Shown: one piece after another, positions 17,175-25,880 of the stretch | Position numbering within the stretch: position 1 is the stretch's first letter | Layout: each line of letters begins with the position of its first letter | Source of the DNA: Bdellovibrionia bacterium | GTDB taxonomy: Bacteria; Bdellovibrionota; Bdellovibrionia; Bdellovibrionales; JAGQZY01 | Assembly (NCBI GenBank): GCA_030427805.1 | Contig: JAUICP010000004.1 | Location: forward strand, 414,705-478,704 | DNA length: 64,000 bases | Reading direction: 5' to 3' | The notes under the pieces: model-generated | The model's database searches: none | Seen by the model: the letters and a program-made list of their open reading frames with translations, nothing else | Told to the model about the DNA's origin: nothing | Program-made: the position numbers and the translations under genes

Positions 17175-18406
17175 AAGTAGCCGTTGTTGGCGGAGGAGCC
17201 GCCGGCATAGGGGCTGCTCATAAACTCTCACAACTTGGCCACGATGTTACTATAATTGAGTCAGGAAATCGGATAGGTGGCCACGCCAATCCCGTTGTCA
17301 TCGAAAGCAATGAAGGGCCTGCGACAGTAGACACGGGCTTTCTCATTTTTAACGACTCCACATACCCTAATTTTTGTCAATTTTTGAAAGAACTAGAAGT
17401 CATTGAGGATGCACATAATCTAGAAATGTCCAGTTGCTTCCGCAACACTGACGACCAAATCGAGTACTCAATGGGACAAAAAGATAGACTGGTTCGGTTT
17501 GGACTCAAAGAGGCTTTTAATCCCCGTTTCTGGTCGATCTTTAAAGAAATGTATCGATTTCGCAAAAAGGCCCATTCAGATATCGTCAACAAGGTAGACC
17601 TCAGTAGCATCTCAATTGAGGAGTATCTGAAAGACTTCAGTAAGAGTTTTAGCGACAATTTCGTGTATCCTCTGACTTCAGCTATATGGTCTCTTCCCCC
17701 GAGTCAGATCGGCTTGTATCCGGCCCAAAGCATTTTAAATTATTTCTATAACCACCAATTACTGGCGGGCAAGAGCGACAAACGGTGGTTGAGCTTCAAA
17801 GGTTCCAGCGCCGTTTACCTTGATGCCTTCCGTTCGAAATTTTCTGGAAAAATAATCTTAAACTCATTGGTTAAACGTATTGAACGCGACTCAAAAGAGA
17901 TATCAATTTTCTTGGACAATGAAGGGGCCCCTATTCAATTCGACAAAGTCATTTTAGCGACACCAGCCGATATGAGCCTGAAACTATTGAGTGACCCAAG
18001 TCCTCTTGAAAGGGATCTATTGGCACGCTGGAGGTATAATAGCTCGACTGCAACTTTGCACACCGACACGAGTGTCCTCCACAAGGACAAAAAGTTGTGG
18101 TCCAGCTGGAATATGAATAAGTCTGGAAACCGATACTTTATAAGCTATTATTTGAATCGCGTTCACGATCTCAAATCCAATTCAGAATATGTACTCAGCC
18201 TCGGAACACCAGGAATTCGAAACGAAAAAATCATTCAGGAGTTTCAATATCGCCACCCTATTTTCGACCAAGAATCCGTGTCGAGCCAAGTTCAACTTCA
18301 GAACCTGAATAGGGGGCAAACTGCCTTCTGTGGCAGTTACTTTGGCTTTGGATTTCATGAGGATGCATTTGCATCGGGTCTCAAAGCGGCTCAGTCGATT
18401 TTATAG
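17156..18406 (+). CDS. FAD-dependent oxidoreductase (COG2907-like amine oxidase fold)
   Basis: A 416-residue flavoprotein with the dinucleotide-binding VAVVGGGAAGIGAAHKL (Gly12-Gly17), the ensuing acidic residue in TIIESGNRIGGHA, and a C-terminal FAD contact near FCGSYFGFGFHEDAFASG. The ATG at 17156 gives a start right before the FAD strand; longer starts would read far into the methyltransferase. COG2907-type proteins often sit beside Cfa-type methyltransferases, and such pairs are known in pathways for methyl-branched or furan fatty acids. The likely job is oxidation or reduction of the acyl chain made by the preceding gene. It overlaps that gene by 19 bp. Confidence 0.87.
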   Translation: MSSTKLKVAVVGGGAAGIGAAHKLSQLGHDVTIIESGNRIGGHANPVVIESNEGPATVDTGFLIFNDSTYPNFCQFLKELEVIEDAHNLEMSSCFRNTDDQIEYSMGQKDRLVRFGLKEAFNPRFWSIFKEMYRFRKKAHSDIVNKVDLSSISIEEYLKDFSKSFSDNFVYPLTSAIWSLPPSQIGLYPAQSILNYFYNHQLLAGKSDKRWLSFKGSSAVYLDAFRSKFSGKIILNSLVKRIERDSKEISIFLDNEGAPIQFDKVILATPADMSLKLLSDPSPLERDLLARWRYNSSTATLHTDTSVLHKDKKLWSSWNMNKSGNRYFISYYLNRVHDLKSNSEYVLSLGTPGIRNEKIIQEFQYRHPIFDQESVSSQVQLQNLNRGQTAFCGSYFGFGFHEDAFASGLKAAQSIL

Positions 18407-18635
18407 CTCGATTCGGGCCTCTCGAACTCAAGCCTTTATGCCCCTAAAAGCCCTTTATTTTGACTGTTCATTATAGGCTAAGGCTACTAACAAAAAGTGG
18501 CGCCCAAGGCCTCATATCTCATAGATTGGATTTCAGAAGCTCAATTCACAGCACATATATTGCAAAATGGAACCACTATCGGCACGGACAAAGAAGTCCT
18601 TGCATAAAAAGTGTAAGAAAAGAAAAGAGGTTATT

Positions 18636-19460
18636 GTGAAATTAGACTATTCGGATCCTAGAACCACTGGTCGAAAAGCTGTTAAAGATTCTGTTCCCGC
18701 GGACATTTGGACTGCCAATTCTGCTTTTGTCGACCGTCTTCAAGCCAAGTTAGCTAAACACCCAATCGTTGGTCACCCAGTAAAAGAATTTTTTGAAACT
18801 GAAACCCTAGATAAAGAAAAAACCAAGCAACTTCACCTTGAGTTTGGATATGCCTTCGCGCAAATTTTTACCGATGCAGTACTCACGGCAATGGCTAAAG
18901 CCACCGACCTTGAGAACCGTCATGGCCCAAGATCAAAGGTAACGGCTCGATTTTTATGGGCTCTTAACCTCATGGACGAAATCGGATACATGCCTGGAGA
19001 TAACAATGAGAACTACAAGGGTAACCCTTTTGCAGCTCATTATTTTCAATACGTAAAGCTTTACGAAGAGTTGGGCATGTCTGTTGACGCCATTAAGGAT
19101 TTTAAACCATCTAAGGCGGCCGTCGATTCAAGAGCGACTATGGAAGAGTACTACGGTGATTACCAAATGCTCACTACAGTTCTTGCCTACGCCGAATCAA
19201 TCTTTGATCGATTTGCTGGTGCTTGGGCGGATAATGCCTCTCGTTCAGCTGGAATTGATATCTCAGAAGGATACCATACAATTCACGTTGAAGATGAGCA
19301 CGGTGACTCAATCGATGATGATCACTCTGAAGATTCTTGGACTTTAGTTCGCCAAGCATTGGATCCAGCTCGTCACGATGAGATTGAGAAAAAAGCTGGT
19401 GAATGGCTCGATACATGGTATCGCTTTGCCGATAGTGTTATCGAAATCGCCACAAAGTAA
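18636..19460 (+). CDS. Putative heme-oxygenase-like diiron oxidase (HDO/UndA-like)
   Basis: A 274-residue, all-helical soluble protein. GTG at 18636 is chosen because AAGAGG lies 5 bases upstream (18625-18630); an in-frame ATG at 18567 would add a lysine-rich tail without a site. Possible metal ligands are the Glu in HLEFGYAFAQ, the Glu in LNLMDEIGYMPG, the His in NPFAAHYFQY and the cluster HTIHVEDEHGDSIDDDH. This looks like the helices of iron-containing redox enzymes of the TENA/PqqC/UndA fold, which cut, hydroxylate or desaturate fatty acyl or amino acid substrates. The spacing in the last helix is not textbook, so the family call is tentative. It ends 34 bp before the megasynthase. Confidence 0.5.
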   Translation: MKLDYSDPRTTGRKAVKDSVPADIWTANSAFVDRLQAKLAKHPIVGHPVKEFFETETLDKEKTKQLHLEFGYAFAQIFTDAVLTAMAKATDLENRHGPRSKVTARFLWALNLMDEIGYMPGDNNENYKGNPFAAHYFQYVKLYEELGMSVDAIKDFKPSKAAVDSRATMEEYYGDYQMLTTVLAYAESIFDRFAGAWADNASRSAGIDISEGYHTIHVEDEHGDSIDDDHSEDSWTLVRQALDPARHDEIEKKAGEWLDTWYRFADSVIEIATK

Positions 19461-19494
19461 TTAAAACTAAATTGCTCCCCTAAGAGGAATGTCC

Positions 19495-22400
19495 ATGAAC
19501 CTAACTCAGTTAGAAATAACAAAGTGGTTGCTGGCGCAAATCTCAGAAATGAGCGGTCAAAAAGAAAGCTTGATCCCAACGGATCAGGCTTTCGTTCAAT
19601 TAGGTCTGACGTCTATGGATGCAGTTCAATTGGTTGGTCGACTCAAAAAAGACTTACAAATTGAGATTTCGCCAACTCTTCTCTTTGATTATCCAACAGT
19701 CGATGAACTCGCTGAATATTTAAGCAAAACCCCAGACAGTTCACTCACCAAAAGTGAGCTAAAAAGTTCAGAGACTGCCTTATTAGAAGAAATTGGAATT
19801 TCTGGAATGGCCTGCCGTTTTCCTGGGGCACCAGATCTCAATTCTTTTCAATCTCTCCTCGAAGATGGAAAAAGTGGAATCAATCTGCAAAACCGCTTTC
19901 ATTTGTCTCAGGGCGTGCCCTCCGAAGCGGGCTATATCGAAAATTTGGATCAATTTGACCCCAGTCTTTTTGGTATTTCTTCGGCCGAGGCTGCAGCCAT
20001 GGACCCCCAGCAAAGAATTCTCCTGCAAGTCGTCGTTCAAGCCATCGATGATGCTGGATTAAAACTAGAAGATCTCAAAAACACCAATACTGGAGTCTTC
20101 GTTGGAATTTCGAGTTCTGACTACTCTATATTAATGGCAAAAGAAGGGGCGCAAAGTAGCCTTTTTGATGGAACCGGAAACGCTCACAGCATTGCGGCCA
20201 ATCGAATTTCTTACCTTTTAGGTCTTCGCGGACCCAGTTTTTCCGTGGACACGGCATGTTCTTCTTCGTTAGTCGCCGTACACCTTGCCAGAAAAAGCAT
20301 ACTCAACGGAGAGTGTGATCGCGCCATCGTTGGGGGAGTTAACCTCATGTTAATCCCCGACATTACAGAAAATTTCTTTAAAGCGAATATGCTTTCACCC
20401 GATGCTCGCTGTAAAACCTTTTCCGAAGGTGCTAATGGTTACGTTCGCGGTGAAGGAGCTGGTGCTCTCATTTTAGAGAGAGCTTCTATAATCGAAAAAT
20501 CTCACCGTAAATCCAGAGTACTTTTAAAGGGTTCAGCTATTAATCAAGATGGAAGGACCAATGGACTTACGGCTCCTTCAAGTTTAGCCCAAGAAATGGT
20601 TATTAAAGATGCTCTTAACAGTGCTCATCTCGAGGCAAAAGATATTGGATATGTCGAAGCCCATGGTACAGGGACCTCACTGGGTGATCCCATTGAATAT
20701 GATAGTCTAAACAGAACCTATGGCGCGAACCCAAAACTCTATATAGGCAGTGTGAAAACAAATATTGGGCACCTAGAAGCTGCGGCTGGTATGAGTGGTC
20801 TTATAAAGGCGGCTCTTTCGGTTCAATCTAAAAAGATATTTCCCCATCTCAACTATACAGAGATCAATAAAAACATTGCCCAGGTAAACCCTAAAATTGA
20901 AATTCCTCTACGTAAAATGGACTGGGATAATGAACTCCCACTACGGGCAGGAATTAGTTCTTTCGGCTTTGGTGGAACCAACGCCCATGTCATTCTCGAA
21001 GCCAACGAAAATGCTATCAACCTCAGCGAGAAGACATTTAACATCGAGCCCGAACCCAATTTCTACCTATTGCCGTTTTCTAGCTCTAGCGTAGAGAGCT
21101 TATTGGCCGACCTCGAAGACTTAACCAAGCTCATAGACACTAACCAAGTCAAATCCATAGGTGATCTTTCACTCAGCCTTATCAATAATCGGAGTCAGTT
21201 TAAATTCCGCTGTAGTTTAGTCGCAAAAGATCTGAATGACTTGAAAAATCAAATAACTGATCTCTTAGAAAAGCCTCGGCTTCAGAAACAAAAAATTTTC
21301 TCACTGAAAAAAGTTATTCCGCGAAAAGTCCTTGGCCTCTTCACAGGACAGGGGTCCCAAAGCCCAAAAATGGGTATGGATCTCTATCAATTCAACTCAA
21401 CCTATCGTGATTCTTTTAATCAGGTCGCAGAGATATATAGAGAATTGAGTGGAATCGATATTCACCGAGCTCTTTACATTGATGACGATAAAGCGGCGAT
21501 CTATCAAACAGATCTTGGACAAATTCTAATTCTTGCTACGGAATACGCCCTCTTCCAATTGTGGAAGGGCTTGGGAGTTCAATTGGAATTCGCCGTCGGT
21601 CATAGTCTTGGAGAGATTATTGCTCTGGCCTGCAATGGCAGTTTGAGTCTCAATTCTGCAGTAGAACTGATTCACTACCGCGGACAGGTCATGCAGAAGA
21701 GTGCTCCCGGACAAATGCTGACTCTTTTTACTGATAAGGTTTCCACTGAAAAAATAATAAAGGAACAAGGACTTCACTTAGATATTGCAGCTATTAATGG
21801 CCCCGAGTTAACTCTCGCCTCGGGACTCGAAGAAGAGGTAGCAAAGCTGAATAACTACTGTGAAAAGGAAGGTATTCGCTCTAAAGTTTTACCTGTAAAA
21901 CAAGGGTTTCACTCTTATCTCATGGAGCCGGTCCTGAGTGAATTTAAATCCCATCTTAAAGGAATCGAATATTCAAAGGGACAGTTTAAAGTTATGTCCT
22001 GTAAGGACTTAAAGTTTCACCAACAAAACCAACTCAGCCCAGAGTTTTGGGCAGGCCACCTGCGAAACGCCACGAACTTTAACGGAGCTATAGAACGACT
22101 TCCAGAAAGTGAATTTGACCTGATACTAGAAATCGGCCCTCACCCGACTTTAATAAGCATGTACAAGGAAATTCGACCTGATTCGAAAGTGACTCAGGTT
22201 TCTAGTTTGAATCGAAAAAAACCAGATATGCAGGCATTTTTAGAAAACCTCGGTTTAATGTGGTGTACGGGTTATCCAGTGCAGCTCGGTCAACTACGAA
22301 AGGCAAAGTACCACCTACAAAGACTCGCTCCTCGGCACTTTGCAACACAAAGCTTTTGGTTTAAAAAGGCCAAAGCCTCAGACCACCCGCAATTTAGGAA

Positions 22401-25400
22401 TTCCACGCCGGCTCCCCTCGATCCAAGAGCAGTACCATCTGCTGAGATTAAGATAGAAGCTAAAAAACCTCAGACCCCTGTACCGCAAAAAAGGAATGAT
22501 ATGGCTCACACAGTTGATAATGTCCTCAAAGAAATTAAAGAAATCGTAGCCGAACAGCTCGAAGTCGATGTTGAAGAGATTGATACTTCAGCTCCACTGA
22601 TGGAAATGGGCGCTGACTCCCTTGTCTTACTCAATAGTCTCGAAATTATAAAGGACGAATACGGAGTGAGTGTATCGGTATCAGATGTCCTAGGCGATCT
22701 TGGAAACCTCGATAAAATTGCAGACCATGTCGCAAAAAATACAACTCAAACGAGCTCTCCCCAAACACAGTCGGCCATTGACGATCAAAGTGCAGATACT
22801 CACACTTCAGCAGAACAAGTCTCAAATCCCCAGTCGAATCTCTCTCAAGTTCAACAAGCAATGTTTCAGGCGCAAACTCAAGTGAATCTCAGCCAAAACC
22901 TTCTGAGTGGTGGTGAAGTCTCTAACGACCTCATTCAACTTCTCAATAACCAAATGATCGTTATTCAAAATCAAATCAGCCTTCTCGCGGGCCAGTCTTA
23001 CCAGAGCCCCCAAGCGAACCAAGCCGTATCAGTAAAGTCACAAACACCTACAGCAACTAAAACCCTACAAAGCAATTCAACAGAATCCAATGAAGCATCA
23101 GGAAAAGGTGTTCTCGGTAATTTCTCTAAATCGAGTTTTAATCAGGTTGACCAGCTGGATGAGGAAAAGTCGAAATATATAGATCAATTAATAAGTGAAT
23201 TCACGGCAAAAACTAAAACGTCGAAAGATCTGGCCGAAACCTACCGAATTCCTCTTGCGGACAATCGAGTTCCCGCAGGCTTTCGCCCGCGCATTAAAGA
23301 GATGATCTATCCCATAGCTTGGAAAAAGGCCAAAGGGTCTAAGTTTTGGGATGTGGATGGGAATGAATACACAGATTACACAATGGGCTTTGGCGTAAAT
23401 CTCTTCGGCCATTCCCCCGACTTCATTAATGACAAAGTTGCAGAACAACTTTCTCAAGGTATGGCCGTGGGCCCTCAATCTCACCTCGCTGGAACCGTTG
23501 CCAAAAAAATATGTGAACTCACAAATCACGAGCGAGTTGCCTTTCTCAACTCAGGAACAGAGGCGATTATGACTGCCGTTCGCCTGGCGCGAGCAGCAAC
23601 TGGGCGACAAAAAGTTGTTCTTTTCGAAGGCTCCTACCACGGACATTATGACGGTGTTCTCGGTCGAGCGAATCGTAAAGGAAACACAGTCCCAGTGGCT
23701 CCAGGAATTTCAGAGGCCCTAGTTTCTGATTTAATTATTCTCGAATACAACAGTCCTGAGGCCCTCGACTACATTAGAAATAACGCCAATCAGCTAGCCG
23801 CTGTTCTTTGCGAATCGGTTCAAAGTCGATTTCCAGAAGTTCGCCCCCAAGAATTTCTTAAGGAAGTTCGCAATATAACTAGTCAATCGGGTACCGCTCT
23901 AATTATGGACGAAGTCATTACTGGCTTTCGCGCAGCACCCGGCGGTGCTCAAGAGCTTTTTGGTGTTCAAGCAGACCTTGCTTGCTACGGAAAAGTTCTT
24001 GGTGGTGGTCTGCCTATTGGCGCCATTGCTGGAGCTCAAAAATACCTTGATTTCATCGATGGTGGTGAGTGGCACTTTGGAGATCAATCCATGCCGGTCA
24101 ACGAAATGACCTTCTTTGCGGGAACTTTCTGCAAACATCCATTGGCCATGGCTGCCTCTCTTGCAGTTCTAAATAAACTTCAGACTGAAGGAAAAAAGAT
24201 ACTCGACGACCTCAATGAGCGCACCCAGCGCTTAGCAGAAGAACTCAATGAGTTTTTTCAAGCGCGAAAGACTGACATTGAAATCGTTTACTTTTCTTCT
24301 CTTTTTCGATTTAAATTCAAGGGCAATAAAGACTGGCTCTTTTCGAAGCTTAACTTTCTTGGCCATTACATCTGGGAAGGTCGAAACATGTTTCTCTCGA
24401 CCGCGCACTCAGAAGATGAGATTAAACAATTTGTTAACGACATAAAAGCGACAACGGATGAACTCATCAAAATTGGATATATTCCCGGAGAAATTGCTGA
24501 GGGCACCGAAATCAATACTCAGTCCTCAAGTCTGCTGCCAAAGCCGTCATTTGAAAAGATGAGTCTCGACCTTATCGAGCCGCAAACGCGCTTCTACGAC
24601 TTGGTGGGTAACGAGTCGACTGCGACAGTTGCTAATATATGTGTCGCAGTGGATCTTATGGGTCAAGTCGACAAAAAGCTTCTTGAAGCTTCAATTCAGA
24701 AGTCGATCGTTCGTCACGATATTCTTTGGGCTAATTTTGCCGACGCTAAAGCTCACTTTGGCGAAAGAGTTTCTGGTTTCGAATTAAAAACAACGGATCT
24801 AACTCAAGTGACAGCCAAAGAGAGTGCACTTAAGGAGATCTTATCTGATCTCGCTTCGACTCCCATGGGACCAGAACAGTTTCCAATCTCAATTGAACTT
24901 ATTGAGCTCGATCAGGAGCACTCTGTGCTCGCATTGTCTGCTAATCACTTAAGCTTAGATGGACTCTCACTCGCTATCTTAACGGATGAAATTGCAAAAA
25001 TTTATACAGCGGGTGGTGATCTGAAAAAGGCAAAGCTCAAAGAGGCGCTCCGATTCTCAGATTACATGAAAGATTATCCGACCCGAATCGCAAAATTAAC
25101 TGACTCAATTAAGTATTGGGATGATAAGGTGAAAACCCTATACCCTGGCACACTCGACCACAGCAAAAGCTACAAAGGCCAAAGGGTTTATACACAAATT
25201 GAAGAACCCGAATTTAAGTTGATAAAGCGATTTGGATTTAAAAACTCCAGCTCTTTACTGATGACGTTGATAGCATGCTCCAGTAAGGTCCTCGCCAAAA
25301 TGAAAGGCTTTGAAAGCCTGAGTGTTGGAGTTCCCGTTGCAGGTCATACTTCGATTACACAACCTATGCTTGGTAACTGTGTCAATTTAGTTCCGATCAA

Positions 25401-25788
25401 TGTCGAAGTGAATGCAACTACGGAGATCAAATCCATGATTCCAGATCTCAAAAAAGAGGTTTTGGAGAGCTTCAAGCATGCGGACATTCCATTTATTCGC
25501 TACGAAAAAAGCCTTGGTAAACCCCTATTCGACGTCCATATCAATGTCGAGCCCATATCAGATCTTCCGAAATTTGGAACGGTAAAAACCCAATGGCGTA
25601 GCTTCCCCGTGCAGTCCGTAGAGTGCCCGATCATTATTAATGCTCTTAAAATTGATAAAGGCTTTCGCATCGAAATGGACTATCAAGAAGATACCTTTAA
25701 TACCGATGAAGCGAAGAGCTTTATGGATCAACTCGTTGCCGAACTTAATCACCTGGTCGAAACTGAAAAGCCTGCGCAGAAACTTTAA
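19495..25788 (+). CDS. Hybrid PKS/aminotransferase/NRPS-condensation megasynthase
   Basis: A 2097-residue enzyme. Domains in order: ACP1 (1-85, GLTSMD, Ser40); ketosynthase (about 98-505, Cys255 in DTACSSS, His390 in EAHGTGT, His426 in NIGHLE); acyltransferase (about 610-900, Ser704 in GHSLGE, His806 in QGFHS, where Phe favours malonyl); ACP2 (about 1003-1078, Ser1042 in GADSLV); Gln/Ser-rich linker (about 1085-1215); class III PLP aminotransferase (about 1225-1670, Asp1472, Lys1500 in YGKVLGGG); condensation domain (about 1690-2090) with NHLSLDG, catalytic His1818 kept. There is no KR, DH, ER, A or TE domain. The order matches the front of mycosubtilin and microginin synthetases and predicts a beta-amino fatty acyl product. 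ATG 19495 has AAGAGGA at good spacing; ATG 19489 is too close. Confidence 0.95.
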   Translation: MNLTQLEITKWLLAQISEMSGQKESLIPTDQAFVQLGLTSMDAVQLVGRLKKDLQIEISPTLLFDYPTVDELAEYLSKTPDSSLTKSELKSSETALLEEIGISGMACRFPGAPDLNSFQSLLEDGKSGINLQNRFHLSQGVPSEAGYIENLDQFDPSLFGISSAEAAAMDPQQRILLQVVVQAIDDAGLKLEDLKNTNTGVFVGISSSDYSILMAKEGAQSSLFDGTGNAHSIAANRISYLLGLRGPSFSVDTACSSSLVAVHLARKSILNGECDRAIVGGVNLMLIPDITENFFKANMLSPDARCKTFSEGANGYVRGEGAGALILERASIIEKSHRKSRVLLKGSAINQDGRTNGLTAPSSLAQEMVIKDALNSAHLEAKDIGYVEAHGTGTSLGDPIEYDSLNRTYGANPKLYIGSVKTNIGHLEAAAGMSGLIKAALSVQSKKIFPHLNYTEINKNIAQVNPKIEIPLRKMDWDNELPLRAGISSFGFGGTNAHVILEANENAINLSEKTFNIEPEPNFYLLPFSSSSVESLLADLEDLTKLIDTNQVKSIGDLSLSLINNRSQFKFRCSLVAKDLNDLKNQITDLLEKPRLQKQKIFSLKKVIPRKVLGLFTGQGSQSPKMGMDLYQFNSTYRDSFNQVAEIYRELSGIDIHRALYIDDDKAAIYQTDLGQILILATEYALFQLWKGLGVQLEFAVGHSLGEIIALACNGSLSLNSAVELIHYRGQVMQKSAPGQMLTLFTDKVSTEKIIKEQGLHLDIAAINGPELTLASGLEEEVAKLNNYCEKEGIRSKVLPVKQGFHSYLMEPVLSEFKSHLKGIEYSKGQFKVMSCKDLKFHQQNQLSPEFWAGHLRNATNFNGAIERLPESEFDLILEIGPHPTLISMYKEIRPDSKVTQVSSLNRKKPDMQAFLENLGLMWCTGYPVQLGQLRKAKYHLQRLAPRHFATQSFWFKKAKASDHPQFRNSTPAPLDPRAVPSAEIKIEAKKPQTPVPQKRNDMAHTVDNVLKEIKEIVAEQLEVDVEEIDTSAPLMEMGADSLVLLNSLEIIKDEYGVSVSVSDVLGDLGNLDKIADHVAKNTTQTSSPQTQSAIDDQSADTHTSAEQVSNPQSNLSQVQQAMFQAQTQVNLSQNLLSGGEVSNDLIQLLNNQMIVIQNQISLLAGQSYQSPQANQAVSVKSQTPTATKTLQSNSTESNEASGKGVLGNFSKSSFNQVDQLDEEKSKYIDQLISEFTAKTKTSKDLAETYRIPLADNRVPAGFRPRIKEMIYPIAWKKAKGSKFWDVDGNEYTDYTMGFGVNLFGHSPDFINDKVAEQLSQGMAVGPQSHLAGTVAKKICELTNHERVAFLNSGTEAIMTAVRLARAATGRQKVVLFEGSYHGHYDGVLGRANRKGNTVPVAPGISEALVSDLIILEYNSPEALDYIRNNANQLAAVLCESVQSRFPEVRPQEFLKEVRNITSQSGTALIMDEVITGFRAAPGGAQELFGVQADLACYGKVLGGGLPIGAIAGAQKYLDFIDGGEWHFGDQSMPVNEMTFFAGTFCKHPLAMAASLAVLNKLQTEGKKILDDLNERTQRLAEELNEFFQARKTDIEIVYFSSLFRFKFKGNKDWLFSKLNFLGHYIWEGRNMFLSTAHSEDEIKQFVNDIKATTDELIKIGYIPGEIAEGTEINTQSSSLLPKPSFEKMSLDLIEPQTRFYDLVGNESTATVANICVAVDLMGQVDKKLLEASIQKSIVRHDILWANFADAKAHFGERVSGFELKTTDLTQVTAKESALKEILSDLASTPMGPEQFPISIELIELDQEHSVLALSANHLSLDGLSLAILTDEIAKIYTAGGDLKKAKLKEALRFSDYMKDYPTRIAKLTDSIKYWDDKVKTLYPGTLDHSKSYKGQRVYTQIEEPEFKLIKRFGFKNSSSLLMTLIACSSKVLAKMKGFESLSVGVPVAGHTSITQPMLGNCVNLVPINVEVNATTEIKSMIPDLKKEVLESFKHADIPFIRYEKSLGKPLFDVHINVEPISDLPKFGTVKTQWRSFPVQSVECPIIINALKIDKGFRIEMDYQEDTFNTDEAKSFMDQLVAELNHLVETEKPAQKL

Positions 25789-25800
25789 GAATTAACCTAA

Positions 25801-25827
25801 ACTCAAGGCCGAAAACTGGCCTTGAGT
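25801..25827 (+). terminator. Perfect 10-bp hairpin after the megasynthase
   Basis: ACTCAAGGCC, a 7-nt loop and GGCCTTGAGT form a perfect stem starting 13 bp after the stop codon. There is no strong T-run, so termination may be partial or the hairpin may protect the 3' end of the mRNA. Confidence 0.6.
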
Positions 25828-25880
25828 CAGACTCTTACTTAAAATAGCCTTGAAGCACCCATAAAAAAGGAGCTTCAAGG

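Noticed and set aside
18567-18635. ATG at 18567 as start of the HDO-like gene
   Set aside because: The added 23 residues are Lys/Arg-rich with no binding site; the GTG at 18636 has AAGAGG five bases upstream.
23188-23529. 113-codon frame opposite the aminotransferase domain
   Set aside because: Shadow of the megasynthase reading frame; its sequence has no motif and no start site.
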